A stretch of 64,000 bases of DNA from Anaerotignum faecicola (lineage in GTDB: Bacteria; Bacillota; Clostridia; Lachnospirales; Anaerotignaceae): NCBI GenBank assembly GCA_024460105.1, contig JANFXS010000007.1, forward strand, positions 90,760 to 154,759, read 5' to 3'. The notes beneath the pieces were generated by a model. It was given only the letters and a program-made list of their open reading frames with translations. It had not been told where the DNA came from and searched no databases. Positions 27,512 to 36,723 of the stretch are shown here, one piece after another. The position numbers were made by a program, and so were the translations under genes. Each line of letters starts with the position of its first letter. The first letter of the stretch is position 1.

Positions 27512-27650
27512 AAGCAAAAAATCTTTACCCTTATAAATTGCGTGTATTGTGATGTTTCTGCAATATCATATACCGTTTAATTATAAGGGAAAATGTTTAC
27601 TCTCCATAAACAGCGGAAACGGCCCGAAATTATCAGGCCGTTTCATGCGT
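27512..27650 (+). ncRNA. Candidate sigma-54-dependent small RNA
   Basis: Between the -24/-12 promoter and a GC-rich hairpin there are about 105 bases with no convincing coding frame. A frame starting at ATG 27592 after AAGGG runs through the hairpin into the antisense of the neighbouring gene and is unlikely to be real. The unit may be a regulatory RNA of roughly 135 bases, or read-through could make antisense to the DUF4317 gene. This is inference from promoter and terminator positions only. Confidence 0.4.
27616..27644. terminator. Hairpin between candidate sRNA and DUF4317 gene
   Basis: GAAACGGCC and GGCCGTTTC form a perfect 9-bp stem with an 11-base loop. The plus-strand T tract (GCGTTTTAT) begins a few bases later. 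It may serve both convergent units. Confidence 0.65.
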
Positions 27651-27651
27651 T

Positions 27652-28875
27652 TTATAAAAAGTCAATGTCAACGCCATTTATATTTGCCGTTTCGCCATCA
27701 TCAACGGGCACAATTATATATTTTTGGCCGTCTATAATCTGAGGCCTTATTTTTGCAGCCTTTTCTTCAGGACAATTTAATATGATTGCCGAATGTATAT
27801 TTTTTTCGGAATTTATTTCTTCAAGTTCAGATTTTAAAGATTGTACTTGTTTTTGAAGTTCTTTTGTTTTTTCTTTTTGCTCATTTTCCGCAATAGCTTT
27901 TTCATCAATTAAGTTTTTAAAAAGAGGAGGGGCCTGTGTAAATTCACTTTCGTAAAGTTTTTCGATTTTTTCTTTTACATTTTCCGGTATATTGCTTTCG
28001 GATACAACTTTATGTATTTTCTCATTAGTCAAAACAAGCGCGTCATCATCAAGAGCTGTAAAAGAAACCATTTCTTCGGCAACGCTGTTTAAGTTTTTTT
28101 GTATTTCAATATATATATCGTCTTTTTCATCTTTTTGTTCTATTGAATCTTTAATTATAGAATTAAAGATTTCTTTTTCTTCGGCTATTGTCCTTTTCGG
28201 AATGCAGTTTAAAATATCCTCCATAAACTCACTGTGCGGCTTTTTTGCATTTTTTGTATAATACATAATTGAATGTATATCGCTGCTCCTATCGGTAAAA
28301 GCCGGAAAAACAAATCCTGTTTCGGGCATTTCTACAACCCAGTCCCTGTTTCGTACGCCAATACGGTTTTCATCTTCCCTGTATCCAAGTCCGGCTTCCG
28401 TAAGTTCAACAGGACAAACGGCGCATAGAATATATTCATAAACTTCTTCCGATTCGTCAAGTTTTGAGTTGTCGCTGCTTCTTGTTATTACATCGTAAGC
28501 ATCATGGAAAATAAGAATCAGGTAATTTCCGGCATAATCGTAATTTTTTATTATTTGTTCATACAGCCTTTGAAGAAGCGCTTCATTTTTCAGTTTGCTG
28601 TCTTTAAGGCCATACAAGTATTTCTGCATGCTCATATCTTCATCTGTTGCGGAAAACTCAAGTTCAAGTATATTATTGCCTAATGTGCCGGAAAGAACTT
28701 TTTTTGCAATTTCAAGATATTTATAAAATTCGTCGTCCTCCAGATTTAAGAATGTTTCGTTGATGTTTAAAATAATATTTTTGTTGCCGTCAACATAGCA
28801 TCCGCACATTTTTGTAAAAGTACATTCGTTTTTTTTCAAGCGTCGCTTTAATTCAAGTATATCTTTCTTTGTCAT
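27652..28875 (-). CDS. DUF4317 domain-containing protein
   Basis: A soluble protein of 407 residues belonging to a clostridial family with no known function. It is recognised by the N terminus (DILELKRRLKKNECTFTKMC) and the central CAVCPVELTEAGLGY/GFVFPAFTDRSSD segments. A glutamate/lysine-rich coiled coil (about 325-375) precedes a short C-terminal domain. GAAAGGAAAAAT precedes the ATG. It has no signal peptide and no obvious operon partner apart from the decayed membrane gene upstream. Confidence 0.85.
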   Translation of the reverse strand: MTKKDILELKRRLKKNECTFTKMCGCYVDGNKNIILNINETFLNLEDDEFYKYLEIAKKVLSGTLGNNILELEFSATDEDMSMQKYLYGLKDSKLKNEALLQRLYEQIIKNYDYAGNYLILIFHDAYDVITRSSDNSKLDESEEVYEYILCAVCPVELTEAGLGYREDENRIGVRNRDWVVEMPETGFVFPAFTDRSSDIHSIMYYTKNAKKPHSEFMEDILNCIPKRTIAEEKEIFNSIIKDSIEQKDEKDDIYIEIQKNLNSVAEEMVSFTALDDDALVLTNEKIHKVVSESNIPENVKEKIEKLYESEFTQAPPLFKNLIDEKAIAENEQKEKTKELQKQVQSLKSELEEINSEKNIHSAIILNCPEEKAAKIRPQIIDGQKYIIVPVDDGETANINGVDIDFL

Positions 28876-28936
28876 ATTATTTTTCCTTTCGTAATGTTAT
28901 AATCTCTGCATTGGAATATTTTTTATTTTTTCTTTA

Positions 28937-29480
28937 TCAATGTATCTTAGGCAACAGGCAGTATACAGAAGTTGTGAATACCGGCGATGCAACAGCATAA
29001 AGAATGATATTAAAAACTGTAAAATTGTAAATATTGGAAACTTCCCCGTATTCCAAAATATATCTGCATGCCATACCGATTATCGTTAATAATGTTACTA
29101 AAAAATAAATTTTTTTGCCGTGATTTTTCCCGTAGGCGGTAACAAGCGATATTCCTATGGCTCCGTATGAAAACAGAAGTAAATATGCCTTCGGAAAATT
29201 AAGAGGAAACAGTTCGCTGCTTATGGAAAATAAAAACATCACGGTAATCCAGTATATATCATAATAACATTTTAAAGTAATTTTGGATATTTCTTAATAA
29301 ACATATTTTTGTTTTTAGATATCCGTATTCCGACAATAACCGAAGTAATACATACAATTATGAATACAAAAATTAACAGACCTATTCCAATAAAGTACCG
29401 CCTCCGTTTGCCAGTATAACTGCAATAATAATTTTAGTATAAATGCCTGAAATGCCATACGCAAGAAAAAAATTAAAACT
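28937..29480 (-). pseudogene. Decayed integral membrane protein gene
   Basis: From about 29395 down to 28937 one frame encodes several hydrophobic helices (for example IGLLIFVFIIVCITSVIVG and YLLLFSYGAIGISLVTAYG) but has no plausible start codon with a ribosome binding site. Immediately upstream, a second minus-strand frame (about 29480-29395) continues the hydrophobic pattern (SGIYTKIIIAVILANGGG) before hitting a stop. The arrangement is best explained by a frameshifted membrane-protein gene of about 180 codons. A short intact protein starting at the internal ATG near 29240 cannot be excluded. Confidence 0.5.
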
Positions 29481-29663
29481 TTAATTTTTATAAAACTATA
29501 TAAAGCACTAAAATACTTCAATTAAGAACTTCATTAATTAAACTTTGGAATATTTTATTTTAAGAGTAATGTCGTTTTTCGTTAAAAATTTTTTCTGTAG
29601 TTTTTCACTCCGATGGTGTATAATGATAACAATATGCATATATAAGTAGTTATGGAGGATTTT

Positions 29664-32327
29664 ATGAATAAAAAAATAATGCTTGTTGACGGAAACAGTA
29701 TTGTAAACCGCGCTTTCTACGGCGTTCCGTTGTTAACAAATTCAAACGGACAGTATACAAATGCCATTTATGGCTTTTTTAACATATTGTTTAAACTTAT
29801 TGACGAAGACAAGCCGGATTATCTCGGAATAGCTTTCGATTTAAAAGCGCCGACATTTAGGCATATAAAATATGACGGCTACAAGGGTACAAGAAAAGGT
29901 ATGCCCGATGAACTTGCGGAACAGATGCCTGCGCTTAAAGAACTTTTGTCCGCATTAAATATAAAGCAATATTCATTTGAAGGGTTTGAAGCGGACGACA
30001 TACTCGGCACACTTTCAAGGATTGCCGAAGAAAACGGAATGGAAACTATTGTCGTTTCCGGCGACCGCGACCTTTTACAGATAGCAAGCGATAAACTGAA
30101 AGTAAGGATACCGAAAACAAAAGGCGGCAAAACTGAAACGGAAGACTACTATGCGGCCGATGTTATAGCAAAGTATGGAGTTACCCCTTCCGAATTTATC
30201 GACGTCAAAGCATTGATGGGAGATACGTCTGATAATATTCCCGGGGTCCCCTCTATAGGTGAAAAAACTGCAGTTAAAATTATACAGGAATTCAAAACTG
30301 TTGAAAACGCTATAGAAAATGTTGATAATATAAAACCTCAGAAAGCCTCCAAAAATTTGAAAGAGTTTCGAGAGCAAGCCCTGTTAAGCAAATTTTTGGC
30401 AACTATTGTAAGGGATGTTCCCGTGGAGCTGGATCTGGAACATATGCCGGTAATAGGAACGGCAATAAGTGACGAAGCGTACCAACTTATAAAAAAATAC
30501 GAATTTAAATCTATGCTTAACAGATTTATAGTTAATAATAAGGAAGAAAATCAAACAAGTAAAAAATATAAAATTTTAAATTCAAAGTTTGAATTTAACG
30601 ACTATATTTCAGGCATTAATAACGGAAATGAAGTGTCATATATACTTTTCTGCGAAAATGAAGAATTAGTCGGGGTAAGTATTTATTATGAAAACGGCGG
30701 AGGAGTTTTCGCGCCGATAGGAAATGAAATATCTCTTGAAAGCTTTAAAAAAATGTCCAAAGGTTTCTTTGAGAATGGTGAAATTATTAAAACCGGACAT
30801 GATATAAAAAATGATATTTCGCTTCTAAGGAAAATCGGAATCGAACTAAAAGGAGCTGCTTTTGATACGGCAATAGCGGCTTATATTTTAAACCCAACAA
30901 GGGATACTTATTACTGCGACGACATAGCGTCGGAATTTCTTAAATTGTCCGTAAAAAGCGAGGAAGAAGTTTTAGGCAAAGGAAAAAGCAAAAGGCCGCT
31001 CCTTTCCCTAACTAATGACGAACTGTTGGAATTTGCCGCTGTACAGGCTGAAATAATAAGTATGGCCAAGCCTGTTATGGAAAAGCAGATTAAGGATAAT
31101 AATCAGGAAAAGTTATTCTATGAAATTGAAATGCCTCTTCTTTTTGTGCTTAGCGATATGGAAAAATACGGCATTAAAGTTGATAAAGAGAAACTTTTAA
31201 AATACCAGTCGATGCTTGAAGCCGAATTGGAAACGATTACTAGCGAAATATACAGCCTGGCAGGAGAGGAGTTTAATATAAATTCACCTAAGCAGCTTGG
31301 CGTTATATTATTTGAAAAATTAGGGCTTAAAGGAAGCAAAAAAACAAAAACAGGCTATTCAACAGCGGCAGAAGTTTTGGAAAAATTAAAATTTGAAAGC
31401 CCTATAGTTGAAAAGATACTTTATTTCCGCCAAATTTCAAAATTAAAAAGCACCTATGCGGACGGGCTATTAAATGTTATGAATAAAGAAACCGAAAAAA
31501 TTTATTCTACATTTAACCAGACTATAACCGCTACAGGGCGGATAAGCAGCACAGAGCCTAATCTCCAGAACATACCGGTACGTCTTGAGCTTGGAAGGGA
31601 GCTTAGGAAAGTCTTTATTCCGACAAACGATGAGTTTGTATTTCTTGACGCCGATTATTCGCAAATTGAATTGAGGGTATTGGCCGATATGGCGGACGAC
31701 GAAACTCTTATAAACGCCTTTAAAGAGGGACAGGATATCCATAGGCTGACCGCCAGCCAAGTTCTTAACATACCTTTTGAAGACGTAACGTCTTTACAGA
31801 GGAGCAATGCAAAAGCAGTTAATTTCGGAATAGTATATGGAATTGGGGCTTTCAGCCTTAGCCAAGATTTAGGCATTACAAGAAAAGAAGCGGAAGAATA
31901 TATAGAAAGTTATTTTCATAAATATCCGAATATTAAAATTTATATGGATACTACAATTAAAAATGCAAAGGAAAACGGATATGTTTCGACAATATTTGGA
32001 AGGAGAAGGCCGATGCCGGAATTAAGTTCGTCGAATTTTGTTCAACGTTCTTTTGGCGAAAGGGTTGCGATGAATATGCCGATACAGGGAAGCGCCGCTG
32101 ATATTATAAAAATTGCAATGGTTAAAGTACACGACGCTTTAATAAAAAATAACCTGAAATCAAGGCTTATACTTCAAGTTCATGACGAACTTTTAATTGA
32201 AACTCATAAAGATGAAATAGACGCGGTTTCAAAACTTTTAAAAGAAAATATGGAAAATGCCGTGCATCTGAAAGTGCCTATGGTTGCAGATGTAAAAATC
32301 GGCAGAAGTTGGTATGAAACAAAATAA
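29664..32327 (+). CDS. polA: DNA polymerase I
   Basis: A protein of 887 residues, normal length. The N-terminal 5'-3' exonuclease/FEN domain (about 1-290) includes GFEADDILGTL and ALMGDTSDNIPGVPSIGEKTA. The middle 3'-5' exonuclease-like domain lacks an obvious DxE first motif, as in several Firmicutes, so proofreading may be lost. The polymerase domain has DADYSQIELRVLADMA (motif A), RSNAKAVNFGIVYGIGAF (motif B) and LQVHDELLIE (motif C). ATG at 29664 is chosen because GGAGG lies 7 bases upstream. It is the first gene of a five-gene run with 12-16 base gaps (polA-coaE-SLT-SBP-GalT-like). Confidence 0.97.
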   Translation: MNKKIMLVDGNSIVNRAFYGVPLLTNSNGQYTNAIYGFFNILFKLIDEDKPDYLGIAFDLKAPTFRHIKYDGYKGTRKGMPDELAEQMPALKELLSALNIKQYSFEGFEADDILGTLSRIAEENGMETIVVSGDRDLLQIASDKLKVRIPKTKGGKTETEDYYAADVIAKYGVTPSEFIDVKALMGDTSDNIPGVPSIGEKTAVKIIQEFKTVENAIENVDNIKPQKASKNLKEFREQALLSKFLATIVRDVPVELDLEHMPVIGTAISDEAYQLIKKYEFKSMLNRFIVNNKEENQTSKKYKILNSKFEFNDYISGINNGNEVSYILFCENEELVGVSIYYENGGGVFAPIGNEISLESFKKMSKGFFENGEIIKTGHDIKNDISLLRKIGIELKGAAFDTAIAAYILNPTRDTYYCDDIASEFLKLSVKSEEEVLGKGKSKRPLLSLTNDELLEFAAVQAEIISMAKPVMEKQIKDNNQEKLFYEIEMPLLFVLSDMEKYGIKVDKEKLLKYQSMLEAELETITSEIYSLAGEEFNINSPKQLGVILFEKLGLKGSKKTKTGYSTAAEVLEKLKFESPIVEKILYFRQISKLKSTYADGLLNVMNKETEKIYSTFNQTITATGRISSTEPNLQNIPVRLELGRELRKVFIPTNDEFVFLDADYSQIELRVLADMADDETLINAFKEGQDIHRLTASQVLNIPFEDVTSLQRSNAKAVNFGIVYGIGAFSLSQDLGITRKEAEEYIESYFHKYPNIKIYMDTTIKNAKENGYVSTIFGRRRPMPELSSSNFVQRSFGERVAMNMPIQGSAADIIKIAMVKVHDALIKNNLKSRLILQVHDELLIETHKDEIDAVSKLLKENMENAVHLKVPMVADVKIGRSWYETK

Positions 32328-32339
32328 GAGGTGTTTTAA

Positions 32340-32924
32340 TTGAAAATAATCGGTTTAACCGGCGGAACGGGAAGCGGCAAAGGAGTTGTCAACAGACTGT
32401 TATTTGATATGGGCGCTTTTATAATTGATTCTGATAAGATAGCGCATGACATAATATTAAAAGGGAAACCGGCTTATAATGAATTAGTCGGATATTTCGG
32501 CAGTTCTGTTTTGGACGGAGACGGGGAGATTATAAGGAAAAAGCTTGGGGAAATAGTGTTTAAAGACAAAGGCGAAAAGCTTGATTTTTTAAACAGCTGT
32601 ACCCATAAATATATTTTTGAAGAGATTTCTATGGAATTGAAAAAAGCAGAATCGGAAGGAAAAACTGCCGTAATTGACGCGCCGCTTCTTCTTGAAGGCA
32701 ATTTTAAGTCGTTATGCACTGAAGTGTGGGTCGTATATGCGGATGAAAGCACAAGGCTCAAGAGGATTATAGAACGCGACAAAATTGACGTCGAACATGG
32801 AAAAAACCGCATTGCTTCACAAAAGCCATGGAGTTATTACGAGAGCCATGCGGATGTGGTAATATATAACAGCGGCAGTATTGATGATTTGAAGGAGCAG
32901 GTTTATAAATATTATAAACCGTAA
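32340..32924 (+). CDS. coaE: Dephospho-CoA kinase
   Basis: The 194-residue length is typical. It catalyses the last step of coenzyme A synthesis. The P-loop GGTGSGKG, DSDKIAHDI (substrate Asp), VIDAPLLLEG and the lid RIIERDKI identify the family. TTG start at 32340 with AGAGGTG 7 bases upstream, 12 bases after the polA stop. Confidence 0.95.
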   Translation: MKIIGLTGGTGSGKGVVNRLLFDMGAFIIDSDKIAHDIILKGKPAYNELVGYFGSSVLDGDGEIIRKKLGEIVFKDKGEKLDFLNSCTHKYIFEEISMELKKAESEGKTAVIDAPLLLEGNFKSLCTEVWVVYADESTRLKRIIERDKIDVEHGKNRIASQKPWSYYESHADVVIYNSGSIDDLKEQVYKYYKP

Positions 32925-32940
32925 CATATAGGAGAATAAG

Positions 32941-33507
32941 ATGTTTTATTGCTTTAATTTTAAAAATTTTTTTAAAAAGCTTGTGATGACAATAATAGTT
33001 ATCGGAGCTTTGGCCGCTATAGTAAGATACATAATACTGCCTTCGATATTTATCAGAAAATACGGCGAACTGGTAGAAAAATATTCGGCCGAATACGATT
33101 TGGACGAAAACCTTGTTTACGCGGTAATATTTGTTGAAAGCAATTTTGACGAATCTGCCGTTTCAGTTAAAGACGCAAAAGGCCTTATGCAGATTACGGA
33201 CAGAACCGGAACATGGGGGGCGGAAGAAATAGGGATAGAAGGATTTTCTCCCGAAATGCTGTTTGAACCTGAGATAAATATACATATTGGGTGTTGGTAT
33301 CTGAATGTACTATCAAAGCAGTATGATTTTGAAATTGAAACTGCCCTTGCAGCATATAATGCGGGAAGCGGCAATGTAAGCGGATGGCTTGAGGACGGCG
33401 AATATTCGTCGGATTTAAGGACGCTGCATACAATACCGTTTGAAGAAACTCAAAAATATGTTATGAAAGTGACGGCAATTAAAAAAGTTTATGATTATAT
33501 ATATTAA
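32941..33507 (+). CDS. Lytic transglycosylase (SLT domain)
   Basis: A protein of 188 residues. An N-terminal membrane anchor (about 15-37, VMTIIVIGALAAIVRYIILP) is followed by a goose-type lysozyme/SLT domain. The catalytic Glu is in VIFVESNFDESAVS, followed by AKGLMQIT and ALAAYNAGSGNV. It cleaves peptidoglycan with anhydromuramyl formation at the outer face of the membrane. TAGGAGAATAAG precedes the ATG. It belongs to the polA-coaE operon. Confidence 0.94.
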   Translation: MFYCFNFKNFFKKLVMTIIVIGALAAIVRYIILPSIFIRKYGELVEKYSAEYDLDENLVYAVIFVESNFDESAVSVKDAKGLMQITDRTGTWGAEEIGIEGFSPEMLFEPEINIHIGCWYLNVLSKQYDFEIETALAAYNAGSGNVSGWLEDGEYSSDLRTLHTIPFEETQKYVMKVTAIKKVYDYIY

Positions 33508-33519
33508 ATTGGAGAAAAT

Positions 33520-35109
33520 ATGAAAAAATTTATTATTTTGTTTATTATAGCCGTACTTATGTTGACGGCATGCGGCAATAAGGATGAGGACAGCGTAGCT
33601 TTAGTGGCGTCCCAAATCGGAGAAGCTGACAAAATGAGCAAAAAAGACAATAAAGAACTTTCGTTAAGCATGCGTACTGCGTCAACTCTTAATCCGCTTT
33701 TAAACGAAGAGGAAACAGTGGATTCAATATTAAAGATTATGTTTGAACCTCTGATAGGTATCGACAGCACATACAAGCCGTCGCCATCTATAGCTGAAAG
33801 CTGGTATTACACAGAAGAAGGAACGCTTTTGACAATCAAACTTAAAGACGGGCTTAAATGGCACGACGGAAGCAGTATAACGGCCGACGACGTAATATAT
33901 TCGCTCGGCGTTATAAAATCATCGTCTGAAAATTCAGTATATAAAGCCTGTGCCGAAAATGTGGCAAGTTTCGGCAAAGCCGACGATCTGACAGTTAATG
34001 TTAAATTTAATAATGCCTATGTGGGCAATGTTTATTCTATGAGTTTTCCGGTTATACCTTCATCATATTATAGCAGCGGCGGCGAGGTAGATTTTGCTCC
34101 GATGGGAAGCGGGCCGTATAAATTTGAAAGCTATACGGCCGCTAAGGAATTAAGGCTTACTGCGGCTGACAACAGTTTTACTCAAAAACCTGCTATAGAA
34201 AATATAATAGTTTCTATTACAACAGATTCTGATACGGATATTTATACATTCAGCCAGCGTATTACAGATACTGTAATAGCCGACGAAACAATGCTTGGAA
34301 AGTTTGATTTTGACGACGGAAGCAAAAAATACAGCTATATTGATAACTATTATGATTTTTTAGGATTTAATTTTGGAAAAGAAGTATTTAATGACAAAAA
34401 TGTACGAAAGGCCATTGCATGCACTGTTCCTGTGGAAAGCATAATTGAGGCCGTATACCTTTCAAATGCGGCGGCGGCCCCAACGCCTCTGAATCCTGAC
34501 AGTTTTCTGAATTCAAACGAAGTAGAACCATATCAATATGACTTAACACAGGCAAGGAAACTGCTTGACGATGCAGGATACTTACTGAAAGAAGGAAGCG
34601 GCATAAGGGAAAAACAGCTGGAAAACGGTATGCAGACTCTTTCATTTTCACTTCTTGTCAATAAGGAAAATGAAGAGCGGTGTCAGGCGGCTGTAAAAAT
34701 AGCGGAAGAATTAAACAGTATAGGTTTTAGCATAAATGTTGAAAAGGTTGATTATGAAACATATCTTTCAAGGCTTGAAGCAATGGATTTCGATATGTTT
34801 CTGGGCGGGTTTGAGCTTTCAATAGTGCCTGATTTCGGATTTATGTTTGAAAGCGGAGGAAGCTTAAATTACACAGGCTACAGTAATGAGAAAACAGATG
34901 AATTGATTAATGTATACAGAAATTCCATTACAGAAAATGAAATGAAGGAAAACATGAAAAACCTCCAAATGCAAGTTGGCGAAGAACTCCCCTGCATAGG
35001 AATAACTTTCAGGAAAGCGGCGCTTTTTACTGATGAAAGAATAACAGGGGATATAGTCCCGATTCAATTTAATGCTTATAACGGTATTGAAAAATGGGTG
35101 ATTAACTAG
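33520..35109 (+). CDS. Oligopeptide-type ABC transporter substrate-binding lipoprotein (SBP_bac_5)
   Basis: A protein of 529 residues with a lipoprotein signal peptide and lipobox LTAC (Cys19). The SBP family 5 pattern is present: ILKIMFEPLIG, the signature block GLKWHDGSSITADDVIYS, the subdomain around GSGPYKFESY, and NVRKAIACTV. It should bind a peptide or similar ligand outside the membrane. No permease or ATPase gene is in this operon, so it is an orphan binding protein that either serves a transporter elsewhere or acts as a sensor. Start ATG is 12 bases after the transglycosylase stop, with GGAG upstream. Confidence 0.9.
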   Translation: MKKFIILFIIAVLMLTACGNKDEDSVALVASQIGEADKMSKKDNKELSLSMRTASTLNPLLNEEETVDSILKIMFEPLIGIDSTYKPSPSIAESWYYTEEGTLLTIKLKDGLKWHDGSSITADDVIYSLGVIKSSSENSVYKACAENVASFGKADDLTVNVKFNNAYVGNVYSMSFPVIPSSYYSSGGEVDFAPMGSGPYKFESYTAAKELRLTAADNSFTQKPAIENIIVSITTDSDTDIYTFSQRITDTVIADETMLGKFDFDDGSKKYSYIDNYYDFLGFNFGKEVFNDKNVRKAIACTVPVESIIEAVYLSNAAAAPTPLNPDSFLNSNEVEPYQYDLTQARKLLDDAGYLLKEGSGIREKQLENGMQTLSFSLLVNKENEERCQAAVKIAEELNSIGFSINVEKVDYETYLSRLEAMDFDMFLGGFELSIVPDFGFMFESGGSLNYTGYSNEKTDELINVYRNSITENEMKENMKNLQMQVGEELPCIGITFRKAALFTDERITGDIVPIQFNAYNGIEKWVIN

Positions 35110-35121
35110 GAGTGGATATAT

Positions 35122-36114
35122 TTGTCACAATTCAGAAAAAATATGATAACGGGCGAATGGGTTATATTTGCTGCAAATAGACGTAAAAAACCGTATCACT
35201 TCAGGAAAAAGGAATTGTCTTTGGATAATTCAAATGTAAGTCATTGTCAATTCTGCCCGGGACACGAAGAAGAAACGCCAGACGCCGTATATCAAGATGG
35301 AACAAACGGAAATTGGAATATAAGGGTTTTTAAAAATCTTTATCCGGCTGTTGATACGGAATGTTATGAAGAAAAAATCGAAGAATTTTATACATCGAAT
35401 GTCGGCATAGGTATACATGAAGTGCTTGTGGATACGCCTAATCATTTTGATACGCCTGAAAATTTCAGCTCCGTTAGGATATTAAAAATCTTAAATGTAA
35501 TAATACTGCGTTTAAAAGAAATAAGGAAAAAGGATTTTATCAAATATATACAAGTATTTAAAAATAACGGGCCTGAAGCAGGGGCCTCGATTGCCCACTC
35601 GCATTGGCAGATAATCGGGATACCTTTGGTGCCTCCTAAACAGGAAAATACTGTTTTGAATTTTAAAAAATACCTGGAAGAAAATCAAAGATGCATGCTT
35701 TGCAGTATGGCAGAATATGAATTAAAAAACGGTGAGCGCATAATAGCGGAAAATAAAAGCTTTACTGCGTTTGTGCCTTATGCCGCTAAGTTCAGCTTTG
35801 AGATTATGGTGATTCCTAAAAGGCACGTATCTTCTTTGACAAATTTTACTAAATGTGAAATTAAAGATATGTCTGAAATACTTGTGCTTATTTTCGACAA
35901 AGTGAATACGTTAAAAAACGGTATCAGTTATAATATATGTTTTCAAGAAAAGCCGGAGGGATGCAGTGAAAGCTGTTTTCATTGGTATATGCAGATTTTT
36001 CCGCGCCTTGGAGCCCCTGCCGGGTTTGAATTTGCCACAGGATGTTATATAAATCCTCTTCTTCCGGAAGACGCCGCCAAAATATACCGCAAAGGTGAAA
36101 AATGGAATAAATAA
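35122..36114 (+). CDS. Galactose-1-phosphate uridylyltransferase-like (HIT superfamily) enzyme
   Basis: A protein of 330 residues. The nucleotidyltransferase signature is AHSHWQIIGIPLVPP, the GalT active-site H-x-H-x-Q with Ser where GalT has Pro. CQFCPGHEEETPD and CMLC resemble the GalT zinc sites, and a second histidine block is CFHWYMQIFPRLG. It may transfer UMP to galactose 1-phosphate or be an ADP-sugar phosphorylase-like relative (DUF4931 type). No other Leloir gene is nearby, so substrate is uncertain. TTG start with AGGAGTGG 8 bases upstream. Confidence 0.8.
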   Translation: MSQFRKNMITGEWVIFAANRRKKPYHFRKKELSLDNSNVSHCQFCPGHEEETPDAVYQDGTNGNWNIRVFKNLYPAVDTECYEEKIEEFYTSNVGIGIHEVLVDTPNHFDTPENFSSVRILKILNVIILRLKEIRKKDFIKYIQVFKNNGPEAGASIAHSHWQIIGIPLVPPKQENTVLNFKKYLEENQRCMLCSMAEYELKNGERIIAENKSFTAFVPYAAKFSFEIMVIPKRHVSSLTNFTKCEIKDMSEILVLIFDKVNTLKNGISYNICFQEKPEGCSESCFHWYMQIFPRLGAPAGFEFATGCYINPLLPEDAAKIYRKGEKWNK

Positions 36115-36131
36115 ACAATTATTTTAGCTGC

Positions 36132-36162
36132 CCCGCTGATTATTTCAGCGGGATTTTTATTT
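36132..36162 (+). terminator. Intrinsic terminator ending the polA operon
   Basis: CCCGCTGA with TCAGCGGG (8-bp stem, 5-base loop) followed by ATTTTTATTT. Confidence 0.9.
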
Positions 36163-36202
36163 AGATTTTAACAAATTTTCTTTTTGTGAGAATTTATGTA
36201 TG

Positions 36203-36231
36203 TTGCAAATAAACTCGAAAAATAGTATAAT
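36203..36231 (+). promoter_or_regulatory. Candidate sigma-A promoter
   Basis: TTGCAA, 17 bases, TATAAT, about 85 bases before the next start codon (36316). Confidence 0.7.
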
Positions 36232-36315
36232 ATCCAAAGTATGATATAGAAAGTATGTATTGGCAGACTTGTATTTAAAACATGCAGATTTTGCATTTAA
36301 GGAGAATATAATAGT

Positions 36316-36723
36316 ATGGATGAAGCGGTAATCGTAATTATGCTCAAGGATAAGGAAACAGGATTTCTTGATAAGGAACTTGGTTGTTACAAAGTTCCTG
36401 AATATGAAAATTTAATTTATAACACATATGCTGTTGATGATAACGGCAAAATAAAAGTATTCATGAAAATTACAACCGATAGGGATGTAAGCGATTGGGA
36501 ATTTGAAGCTGTTTATGATTACTATGATACTGAAACAATTTTGCCTTTTGTAACGTCTATAGCTGAAGAAGAGGATTGTTATAATCCAACCTGGATAGTA
36601 TCGTTTGACTTTGTTGACGATATAGATTTTATGGAAGAAAAAATTTCAGAAATCCTTAAAGCGCATCATGAGGAATTAATTTCCGTGTATGAAACGATTT
36701 CGGATAAAAGGGATGAATATTAA
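36316..36723 (+). CDS. Conserved clostridial protein, probably DUF6762 family
   Basis: A small acidic cytoplasmic protein of 135 residues with no signal peptide or membrane segment. The pattern of an antiparallel beta sheet (VIVIMLKDKETG, KIKVFMKITTDRDVSDWEFEA) and a C-terminal helix is what I associate with DUF6762, but the family name is from memory. Function is unknown. The start follows AAGGAGAATATAATAGT. The TTG start of the next gene overlaps its stop codon region, so the two are probably translated together. Confidence 0.75.
   Translation: MDEAVIVIMLKDKETGFLDKELGCYKVPEYENLIYNTYAVDDNGKIKVFMKITTDRDVSDWEFEAVYDYYDTETILPFVTSIAEEEDCYNPTWIVSFDFVDDIDFMEEKISEILKAHHEELISVYETISDKRDEY

Noticed and set aside
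27549..27737. Open frame of 62 codons downstream of the sigma-54 promoter
   Set aside because: No ribosome binding site at its start, it runs through the GC-rich hairpin and into the antisense of the DUF4317 gene; the protein is low-complexity.
29630..29645. A third copy of the activator repeat before polA
   Set aside because: Only the palindrome ATATGCATAT is shared; the TGTAA part is missing and no -24/-12 element is near.
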